Shown one piece after another: positions 48,901-57,739 of a stretch of DNA of 64,000 nucleotides; the first letter of the stretch is position 1, and each line of letters opens with the position of its first letter. The stretch lies in NCBI RefSeq assembly GCF_010389155.1, contig NC_057764.1, positions 38,820,275 to 38,884,274 of the forward strand. Direction: 5' to 3'. The stretch is from Erigeron canadensis (Eukaryota; Streptophyta; Magnoliopsida; Asterales; Asteraceae). The position numbers and the translations under genes were made by a program. The notes beneath the pieces were generated by a model that ran no database searches, was not told where the DNA came from, and saw only the letters and a list, made by a program, of their open reading frames with translations.

Positions 48901-49540
48901 TTGCATCATCAGACAATATTCAGAAAAGGTATCAGCGTTGCTGGAACTTATTATATTTTTATTGTCTTTTATATGGTATTTGATGGTTTTGACTACTGAT
49001 GCAGGAGGTACATTGCAATGGTAGAAATGTGCCGGGTGGCTGGAAACAGGGATCGACTTATTATTCTGGTGCTTCTTCTTGCAGAGAACTTGCTGAACAT
49101 TTTTCTTATCCATTTTCAGAACAGGTTTACCCTTAACTGGTTGAGATTTTATCCAAATCAACTATTTCTCTTTAAATATAATGATTGTTGATAATATTGT
49201 TTATCTGACAAGTTTTGACTTTTCTTTGCAAGTTCAATATCTGATTCTAGTCAAGCTGTCAAGGCACTTGCATATGGTTCAACAGGAGAAATTGGCGAAG
49301 ACCTAGAGTCGTTTTGTTCAAAACTTATTCCAATTTTAGAAAGACTTGAATTGCTAAAAGAGGTATTGCATCTTATTACTTTGTTTTTAATCTGTTAAAT
49401 TCTCAACTTTATAATATTAGAAGTATATGACTTGTCACCTGTGTGGTTCTTGTCAGGATAAAGTGGGTCATAACCTGAAGGTGTTCCAGAGATTAGCGAG
49501 TTCTTTGAAGGAACTGACAATTCAAAAGTTAGGACTGTGA
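36902..49540 (+). CDS. NUP205: Nuclear pore complex protein NUP205 (Nup192 family)
   Basis: Forty-five GT-AG exons join to 5616 bases with no frame break: 1871 residues, close to the family length. Exons: 36902-37042, 37644-37739, 37921-37995, 38082-38186, 38300-38410, 38910-39069, 39427-39512, 39641-39763, 39847-40047, 40187-40276, 40410-40571, 40751-40867, 40958-41164, 41332-41433, 41519-41653, 41755-41885, 41959-42078, 42181-42301, 42435-42632, 42784-42902, 43346-43496, 43586-43698, 43789-43870, 43954-44040, 44132-44209, 44760-44957, 45046-45138, 45223-45336, 45429-45599, 45690-45745, 45834-45906, 46006-46196, 46281-46407, 46596-46673, 47161-47325, 47457-47627, 47719-47856, 47919-48062, 48226-48333, 48431-48535, 48613-48750, 48828-48928, 49005-49124, 49233-49362, 49457-49540. 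The protein is an alpha-helical solenoid of the inner pore ring. Phrases such as LKLSDDLHLNE and GLGGPNSDRYILDSRGALVE support the call. Confidence 0.95.
39100..39254. mobile_element. MITE-like element in NUP205 intron 6
   Basis: The ends are inverted: GGTTGTAAATCTC at the left and GATATTTACAACC at the right, 155 bases apart. The inside is full of related tatatcg/cgatata words, and ggtagtcgaccgaga recurs as ggtggtcgaccgaga. No target duplication is obvious. Confidence 0.6.
39595..39631. repeat. TTC microsatellite next to the exon 8 acceptor of NUP205
   Basis: About twelve TTC units end ten bases before the AG that precedes exon 8 (39641). It forms the polypyrimidine tract of that splice site. 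Confidence 0.9.
46903..47054. mobile_element. MITE with 9-bp target duplication in NUP205 intron 34
   Basis: A 152-base element is flanked by exact TTAAATATA on both sides (46894-46902 and 47055-47063). Its ends are imperfect inverted repeats: tatgctactagaagc near the left end and the complement of gcttctagcagcata near the right. A 9-bp duplication is the hallmark of Mutator-like transposition. The element has no coding capacity. Confidence 0.75.
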
Positions 49541-50974
49541 AAGGGTTGATAAATTTCCTCAAGTCTATATTATAATGGGTACGAATGTTCTGTTAGGTCT
49601 TCTGGCTGGCTCTGGTGCTTAAAATCTTGTATCATGTATGATATTCTTTGCACTTAATTTATAATTTTATAAAGAGCAGATAAAATGATAGATGCAATAT
49701 TAATTAGAGCTTCCCACTCCGCAAAGGAAGCCAGGAGGCGCATTGACTGTGTTGGGCGACTGATTTAGAAGCCAACCCACCTAATCTGTCACCAGGATTA
49801 TTTGTTGAATACTTGAAGAGTTGAAGGGGACTGAACCCAGTGGAACATCACTAGATATGTCAGAAGAAAATTAACAGTTCAAAGAATTGCTTTTTTGGTT
49901 AATGCAATGATTTTCACTCTACATGTGTTTTTTTTTTTCAAATTTGTTGCGGTGCAAAATGTTATTGGTCACATATTCAGTGACACGTGCTTCTTTATCT
50001 TGTTGACTGAAATAGGGTCTCAAATCGGATGGGTTAGAAATGTGTATCCCGCGTGTTGGCATGTTGGAAGCAATACGCAGTTTTTTTTTATATTGTTGTC
50101 AAATACATGCTAGTTTGTATTTGACTCGTCCATAGCAAGGATACGCGACTTAGGTATACAGCATTCTAATGAGGAAAGAAAGATACTAAAATATAAATGC
50201 TTAAAGGCCAAGAGTAGCTCCTAGCGATTGTCTTTTCTCATCCAGAAAAAAATGCCCTTGCGTATTTATCTTAGTGGATAAATATTTCATATTAAGACTT
50301 GATGATGCATAACATTTAAGTTGATGAAAGTTATTAAGTTCTGGGTTTTGTTAGTTGTACACTTATTTTGATTGGAAAGGTATATAATTTTTAATGCACC
50401 TCAAGTGAAGCCTTATAGGGCTTTATTTAATATTTTCTTATATTTTTTCCTTCAAGTTTTTAATAATTCTATCCAAGCATAGAGCTTGACTGATAAGCTT
50501 GATTCTTGATAGGTCATCAATCCGTCCCAAAGTTGTTGACAACAATACGAATAAGAGTATTGTTGAGTTTTTTGTTTAGTATTAATTCAGTTCTAAGAAT
50601 ATTGAATCTTTTATTATATTTATCTGCTTAATTTTGAAAGTACTCTTTTATTTATGACAACCTAAACCAAAGAAGTGGAAAGTGATTTTGGGACAAAATG
50701 GGTGAATAATAGCAATTTCAAATGATAAAAACAAAAGTCTAACTAATATGCACCACAAAAGCAAAAAGCTAAATGGGCACAAGCATTTTAAATAGGCCTA
50801 AAAATAAACCTTATTATCAGCCCCATTGGGTTTTTTTATTTATTTATTTTATAGCTAGGACGACGATCTGATTTGGGTAATCTAACATCTCTGATCAAAG
50901 AAGAAAAACATCATTTTGATACATTAACTATCATTACTTGTGTATTTAACAACTCTAGTTGAGCAACTGTGTGT
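49541..50974. other. 3' UTR of NUP205 and intergenic DNA
   Basis: No further gene seen. Open frames here show no recognisable motifs. Confidence 0.45.
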
Positions 50975-51060
50975 TTGTGGAAGGAGTCTCTTTACCCGAG
51001 GGTAAAAGTATGGCATCCCACACCCTACAAGCCAGATTGGGTATCGTTGTTGTGTTTGTA
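50975..51060 (+). mobile_element. Au-like SINE 3' fragment
   Basis: The order tttacccgagggtaaaagta, then atcccacaccctacaagcc, then gggtatcgttgttgt matches the 3' half of Au-family plant SINEs. The tRNA-like head is missing. Confidence 0.45.
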
Positions 51061-51084
51061 GATTATATATATATATTCTAGTCA

Positions 51085-51339
51085 CCAACAAAGAGTTAGT
51101 CTAGCGGTAAGGAAAATACTTGATGACCTTAAGGTCTCAGGTTCGATCCCCGCTTGACACAAAAATAATTCCTTTAAGGTACCAATGAAGCCTAGACTCA
51201 CATGTGAAGTTTAAATGCGTGGGTTTGATCCTTCGGGGTGCCTAGATGATGGGGGTTAAGATGAAGCTCATACAAGGTAAGTCAATGAGTATCCAATTGC
51301 GGTACCGAGACTAAGGTTTCCTCCATTACCTTTTTTATT
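51085..51339 (+). mobile_element. tRNA-derived SINE with target duplication
   Basis: Flanked by the same 9 bases, TTCTAGTCA, at 51076-51084 and 51340-51348. The head has an A-box-like tagtctagcggtaagg and a B box GGTTCGATCCCC. A cloverleaf cannot be completed, so it is a SINE and not a tRNA. It lies directly after the Au-like fragment. Confidence 0.7.
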
Positions 51340-51348
51340 TTCTAGTCA

Positions 51349-53040
51349 TTCGTAAAATTATAGATGATATACTGTTAATTGATTCCTGTAAATCAGGTAG
51401 CAACGTGAGGCAATTTCAGAGCTCCTTCTGTGGCAATTTGTTTTCTACGAGTCGGTTTACTATGAGACTAATTAACCTTTTTTCATGTTGCTAATTAACA
51501 TTACTCTCGTGTATATACACATGGAATTGTACATATAGTTGATTTTTTACTAATTTTTAGGTTTGTGATGTAAGATTAAGTTATGTCAAATGGTTGTCTT
51601 CTTGAAAAACTCAGTTATGAAATCGGGATGGAATTTTTTGTTGTTCATGCATGTGATGAAACAAGTGTTTTTTTGCTGTATATTTTAGTTTTCACTTGGT
51701 AAGAAGAAGGCCAAAGGTAACCAATTAAGAGAGAAACTGTTGTCCCCGATCCAGAATTGTTTTTCTTGGTTTGTACTGATCCCGTAATCTTTTCCTTTGA
51801 CAACTTTGCATATTGTTATCTATGAGATGGGCATGTTTATTTACTCCTTCATTTCCTTTCAACACTTTCAGTAAGTTCTGATAGTTTATGTTAAAACATT
51901 GATGTAACAGGTGCAACCATGCAACTGGTGGTTTAGTCTATGGAGCTAGATATCTGATAGCAGCTGCTCCTGTCAGTCTCCTTGGTTTACTTCTACTTTT
52001 TCAGGGTGATCACAACTTTGCATTTTCTGCTATTATTTATAGATATTGTGCATCTTTTGATGAACTTAAAGATTACTCATTGTCACCATAAGATCGGAAG
52101 GATGGGCAGAAAATTGGCAAATTAGTTATATATCTTATTTTTGGGGGATGAATGTTCTTTAACTTTAGATAAACTAACTTTCTTGAAACTTCTATTAGCT
52201 ATACAAGTTTGTACTTAGCTAATGACTTTATTAAATTGATAGGCTTAACAGTTTGTTCTTGTTAATCTTCTACAGACAACTAGGGTGAGGCTCTTTGACA
52301 ATGAAGCTCTGGTTTGTGCCTTACTCCCTATTTACTTCAATACATATAATCATAATGAAACTTTTTGGGTGATTCCTGTTTGCAGAAACTAAAGATACAT
52401 ATGTGTACATCCTTTACAGTATAACTATATTGTGAATTGTGAACCCGAGTAACTAAAAAACTAGAGACATTTATATATATATACTTACACATATGCATAC
52501 ATCGACAGGTAAATCTTTGATTTAAGCGAAGGAAGTGAAAGTAGGAAAAGAGCTTGACGAGTTAGGGGATAATGTGTTTGTTGGTGGAAAACTCGTTGGA
52601 AGTGGGTATATAGTTTCTTAGATTTGTAGATAAACAATCTCCAGAAAAACTGACATTATGACAGGTACTCATCATTTATAAACTGGGAGCTCTGGTGGCC
52701 AAGTTTCCCGATACGGGTTTACTTACAAGAATCACAAACAAAACTGAAGGACAAATCGACTATTTCCAGTGATTTTTGTAAGAATTCAATTGATACGAGG
52801 ATTTTGTGTATTTTTATTCTATGAATGTGTGTTATTGATTTTCGTATTTTGGTTGATGATTAGAATGGGATACAATTGTATGATGTTAACTGGATTTAGT
52901 TTTACTGTTATTTATGGGGATTTTGTCCATAATATCATATTTGGAAGGTGAATATACGTTTTTTAAAGATACATGTAACAGGTCAAATATGATATGTTAT
53001 TGAAAACTGAAAAGCTAAACATAACACAATGTCTAGTTTG
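51349..53040. other. Intergenic, decayed
   Basis: No intact gene. 52528-52640 reads KELDELGDNVFVGGKLVGSG before a stop, which weakly resembles the C-terminal part of a plant glutaredoxin; I do not annotate a gene. Confidence 0.35.
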
Positions 53041-53115
53041 CTAGTGAATTCCTGTTGACTACGACTTCACTTGACCCACCCAGATCCTTCTTTCAGACAG
53101 ATTCTCCTCCTTTCA

Positions 53116-53255
53116 GGTGGAAATCCTCTCAAGTTGGAAATAACTTGGGGTCAAGTTAAAAAAAAAAAAATCCTCGATCATATGATTAAAATCAAAAGCC
53201 AAGATTTAAATTAAAGCTAAGCTGTGAATTTTGACCCTTAATTTTAATTTCTCGT
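53116..53255. mobile_element. 140-bp insertion in exon 7 of copy B with 9-bp duplication
   Basis: CTCCTTTCA occurs on both sides (53107-53115 and 53256-53264), and paralogous exons at 57740-57870 and 62038-62168 have it once with no insertion. The insert has no strong terminal repeats visible by eye. Confidence 0.7.
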
Positions 53256-53516
53256 CTCCTTTCACTTCCTCTATGGTACCTATTAATGCAACAAAACAAT
53301 AGCCAAGTCATTACATATTTACATCTCATAATTGTTAATAAATTTGCTTAGAGTAAAGTTAATATCTTTAACCACCAGATCAATCAAAACGGGTTAAAAG
53401 TTTTGCTCTCACAAAAAAATTAAAAAAATAAAATAAAATAAAAATCAATCTGACATGTTGTGTGCGAGACTATCATAGCATGCGGCCTACACACAACGCA
53501 TGTACAAAGTCCTAAG

Positions 53517-53869
53517 GCCTTACCCAACCCTAACATTTTTCTCACCTCTTTTTCACTGCCACATCAGTGCCACATCACTTAATTTTCCTTTTCAATATCA
53601 GAAAATATCACTACCAACCATACTTTTTGTCTCACTTCTTTCTCAAATTATTTATTATATCCTTCAAAAATAAACAAACTTTTTTATTACCCTAGTATTA
53701 TTATTGTGGATGAAAACAAAAGTTGGCCCACTTGAGCTCTTTCTCCTGTTTTCTCACAAGGATATAAGAGGAGATTTTCTCCAGAAAATGCTTCAGAAAA
53801 TGTCATTGCCAATGCATACTTCCAGAAAAAGATGAGAAAATGCTTGAGAATATGAGCGTTGGGAATGGC
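53517..53869. mobile_element. MITE (hAT-like ends) in intron 6 of copy B
   Basis: The ends are inverted, GCCTTACCCAAC at the left and GTTGGGAATGGC at the right, flanked by CTAAG on both sides. Copy C has the empty site (cctaagtgaagtac near 58081), so 353 bases were inserted after the copies separated. Confidence 0.75.
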
Positions 53870-54842
53870 CTAAGTGAAATACAAGTGATCACAACGAATA
53901 TTGTAGGTTTGCATCACAATAAAATGCTGACATCACAATACTTAAACTTAACTTGTAGGATTGCATATTTGCATTTTTAATAGATTAATCCGAAAATTTC
54001 AAACATTGTGGTTGATTTTCGCAATTAAATGATGGAACTCAACCATACAATTGTTGGTAGAAGCAGACTCACCAGTTGTTGATAAATCTTGTCCAGGGTT
54101 CACATTCCCGACAAAAACTTGACTTGCTTCGCCAAGATCCACACGGGGGCGCTTGAGAACAGATCCTCCTACCACTTCAGATTTGGTAATTAATTCATTA
54201 ACCAACACAATAACACCATAAGAATCGGTAATTTCAATCTGTTGAACTATCAATATGTTGATTGCGGTTAAATTGTATATAAAGAAATCAAATTACTCAA
54301 AATGGGTTAGAATGACGCTGCGGGTTTGAGACTAATGTTGGACTATATCCAATGAATACAGTACCAGCGCAAGCCAAGATTGCGTTTGAGTAAGTTAATT
54401 CCAGAAATTTTGGTAGCAAATGGTGAAAACCAACAACTAAAAGAGTGGAGTGAATTGTCAGGAGAAGCGGCACTCACTGGTTGAATCTTCAGCAGGGAGC
54501 TTGGAAACGGATCCTACTTCCACTTCAGCTTCACCGCCTATTCATAAACAAAACAGAATAATACCATAAGACAAGGTTGTTTCAACCAAATCACCTACGA
54601 ATAGATTGACCAAAGTTGATTTATGTACCCATTCAAACAGTCCAACAAAGTAAAAGGGTGCACGTGAGACGAAATCCTAAAAGAACATATTTAGACAGAA
54701 GAAGATCCCGATGCATGCATTTTCAAGTGAAAGTTCGGGAAACATCAAAATCTAGCTTTCACAGTATGGACAATCGAAGCAGGTTCATGTGTGACTGGTT
54801 TTCTTTTGGCTACATTCATATGCAGAAATAAAGCATATAACA

Positions 54843-54906
54843 CATACATACATACATACATACATACATACATACATACATACATACATACATACATACA
54901 TACATA
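54843..54906. repeat. CATA microsatellite in intron 2 of copy B
   Basis: About sixteen tandem CATA units. The same intron of copy C has only about five (near 59631-59650), and copy A a trace (tatgtatgtgt), so it expanded in copy B. Confidence 0.95.
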
Positions 54907-55399
54907 CTAATTAATAATAAACAGAATATAGAATTATCTGCCCATTCACGCAAATCGACGACTGGCGGTTTTGGCAATGGAGATGAATCCCCTTACAACA
55001 CAGATAAGATATAAGAAAAGAAAAAAGAAAGAAAACATTAACTTTATATATCAAAATATAAGAATGAGGTAATCAATGTAAAGGATGATACCGAGAAGCT
55101 TGTGTTTCTTCATCAAACGGATTGCCCTTTTCGCCCGTTTATGAGGGACGACAACTCGTTTCCGGGGACCGTACACGCATGCTATCGGGATACCCATCGA
55201 CGAGTACCGAACATAAACATTTTCTCCCGCCTGATAATTAGGATCGATCGATCAATCGTTTCATGATTGATTCTTTTATAGGGTTATTACTATTAAGGTT
55301 TTGTATATTGTTCGTTTATTATTTCAGTTTCGGTTTGTATGTACGTCTATTTTTTTTCGTTAAAATTTTATTTATTTATAGGTTTTGGATTTTATTTTA

Positions 55400-55690
55400 G
55401 GGATTAGTTTCCTGGAATGTAACTATCTTTGTCCGAATGTCTATAGTAGGAAAAAGCTAAAGTTATGTGTATTGTATGTAAGCAACTTGAAAAAATGTTT
55501 ATTGTATGTAAGACTACATACGTGGCAACCATATACAGGTGCCACTTGTCAGATTGTAATTGGTTGAAACGAAATTCTTACATACAATAAACATTATTTC
55601 AAAGTTGTTTATATACAATACACACAACTTTAGTTATTTCCTACTATAGACATTCATTCAAAGTTTCTTACATTCTAGGGAACTAATCCC
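55400..55690. mobile_element. Foldback MITE with 9-bp target duplication
   Basis: A 291-base, almost fully palindromic element. It starts GGGATTAGTT and ends AACTAATCCC, and TTTATTTTA flanks it on both sides (55391-55399 and 55691-55699). The paralogous site near 60276-60284 has TTTATTTTA once with no insert. Long arms and a 9-bp duplication fit a Mutator-type MITE. Confidence 0.85.
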
Positions 55691-55895
55691 TTTATTTTAT
55701 GTATGAAATTAGTCAAAACCGTAGATTTTTTGTTCAAGTGGTCTCCTATAATTTTTGTCAATTTGTTTAACGTTTTGTTTGATGACACAGCCGGCTCATT
55801 ATATTTAGGGCCTATCAATCGTTTGAGGCTCTTAAAATTTCTAAGTCCTCAATTTTTTTTTTTTAATAGACTAATGTTTTAACTTTGGGTTAAGT

Positions 55896-56326
55896 ATCTC
55901 TATCTCTACTACATTATATAAAACATTTATTCTCTTTACTTTTTTAACTTTTTACACAAGTTAAAATCCCAAAATACCCCTTTCACGTATTCATAATAAC
56001 TTTAAAATAAATCTCAACCACTCATATTTTTTTCTCTCTTCTCAAATCTCAACCACTCATTTTTTCCTCTCCTCCATAAATTTCTCTAACTAATTCAAAA
56101 TCTTTTATCATAAAAACTGTAAATCGATAAATTATAAAAATTATATAGGTGTTCTTAAAATTTCATGTTCTTTCATTAGAGATGTCATTTGATATAATTT
56201 CGACAAATTTTTAAATCCCAGGATGGATCCCGTACGGCTAAGGCATTTGGCTATCACACTCTATGACTTATCACAAACTATGACTTATCCCTTACCATCT
56301 TACCGCCGCAACGCGCAAGTACTTAA
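55896..56326 (+). mobile_element. Helitron-like insertion in the B-C spacer
   Basis: It begins TCTCTATCTCTACTACATTA after A and ends with a CCGCCGCAACGCGC segment shortly before the junction. It is absent from the paralogous spacer (about 60475-60490). The last bases are CTTAA, not CTAG, so the 3' end is decayed or mis-placed. Part of it resembles the arms of the element at 25646-26450. Confidence 0.5.
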
Positions 56327-56813
56327 TCTCGTCATTATATGATTTTCATTGCAGTATCACCTTTATTGGTTTTAGATCAACCTGTATACATTTTTTTATA
56401 TTAGTAGTTTTACAACATAATTTGAGGGTTTTTTTTTTACTTTATTTTGTTTACATTTAATTAGTATTTTAATGTTAATGAATTAGGTTTTAAAATTGAT
56501 CTCGTTTAAGACCATTATATACTTGCACTAATACAGGATGCTGAGTCATCCATCAAATCCGATGTTTCATCCTAGTTTAATTGGTGTGTGCCTATTGTAG
56601 TTACCTTGGGGGGTATGACATTTGATCAAATTGAGAAAAAGAAAAAGTAACTTCTAATATCGTCTTCAACAGGTTTTGAGTCCCAAAATGAGACATATAC
56701 AAAAAGAGACATTCTTTAATATACTTAATATAAGTGGCCACACACAGATCTAAATTTGATTCATTATAGACATTATTTCCGTATCATTACTGTCTTGGAT
56801 TCAAACTTTTATA

Positions 56814-57126
56814 TCTATAATTCCTTATAAAAGGTATTGAAATTAAGTTTAAGCATCTTTTTCATTCTCATACTACCTTTCACATTTACTTTATATTTTA
56901 CATATCTTATTCCTAACTACTGAAATTACCCTTAAAGAACATTAAACCGACAAAAATAAACCGATATTTGATTCTAATTTAATTAACATTGATCTTTCTA
57001 TATGGTTTTAAAACAATCAACAAAATCTCATAACATATATTTTTGACACATTATGTAACCAATGTGTTCATCCACTAAAATATTTATAAACTTCCGCCGC
57101 AACGCATAGGTACTATGCTCTTTAAA
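56814..57126 (+). mobile_element. Second Helitron-like insertion in the B-C spacer
   Basis: Starts TCTATAATTCCTTATAAAAG after A and has CCGCCGCAACGCATAGGT near its 3' end. The paralogous spacer (about 61040-61050) lacks it. The terminal CTRR is not clear. Confidence 0.45.
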
Positions 57127-57739
57127 TATAGAAGAAAATGATGATGATTACATCAAGGCTATTAACTATCATTTTTAAGTTGATATGTCAACTTAATTTC
57201 AAATGTCGTTCTTAAGTTAAGTCTCGTGAAATGAGTTTACATGACAAGTGAACTACGATTAAGGCATATATATGAAACCTGAAGGTGAAGATGAAAAGGT
57301 CAATGGTTTCACCCAGGTAAAAGGTGGATAAATGGTCCAATTTTTTTATTTTAAATTTAATGTTTTATTTTGATTTGCTATATTACGATAGGTGAATGGT
57401 TAAGTGAAAATAAAAAAAGTGAAAGAAGTAAAACTATAAAACTGTTAAGAAAATATGTGGGTAAAAAAGGTTACTCTAACTTTAGAGAATCTCTATCCCT
57501 AATTATGGAGGATAACCCTGTAAAAAAATTCCATTCTAGAAGACACGGTTGGAGCAACTTGTCATCCCCAAAACTCCAACTTTGGAGTAACAGTGTGTTT
57601 TGGAGGCAGGAGCCTAAGTAGGTACATAATTGCCTGTATATTTAACCTCGACCGGATATATGGATGCTATATGAGTGGTAAAAATCTGGATTTGGGACTG
57701 GTAATATCAAGGTAAAACCCATCCACTATAAGAGTGGAT

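Larger units (their letters stand above)
53041..55264 (-). pseudogene. Micro-exon repeat gene, copy B (disrupted)
   Basis: Recognisable exons on the minus strand: exon 1 55264-55092, exon 2 54991-54938, part of exon 3 54809 to about 54751, exon 5 54537-54478 (60 bases), exon 6 54174-54073 (102 bases), and exon 7 split by an insertion between about 53277 and 53041. Lesions are an extra GATC in exon 1 just after the start codon that shifts the frame to TAA, and an exon 2 donor changed from GT to AT. A deletion also fuses the middle of exon 3 to intron 4, removing exon 4, and a 140-bp insertion splits exon 7. Exons 5 and 6 remain open and nearly identical to copy A. It cannot make the family protein as modelled. 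Confidence 0.65.
55265..57739. repeat. Duplicated intergenic unit (paralogous to 60161-62037)
   Basis: Matches the spacer between copies C and D in the same order: a cagccggctcattatattta block (about 55789 and 60377), a tttcatcctagtttaattgg block (about 56564 and 60717), and a gacacggttggagcaacttg block (about 57541 and 61840). Length differences are accounted for largely by separate insertions listed here. Confidence 0.85.

Noticed and set aside
51085..51165. tRNA gene on the plus strand
   Set aside because: Only A- and B-box-like motifs are present, the cloverleaf fails, and flanking 9-bp duplications show it is a SINE.
54841..54910. CRISPR-like or centromeric tandem array
   Set aside because: It is a simple CATA microsatellite, with no spacers or longer unit.
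57370..57621. Protein-coding exon beside copy C
   Set aside because: The open frame lies in the duplicated spacer, and the paralogous stretch near 61810-61900 does not keep it open.
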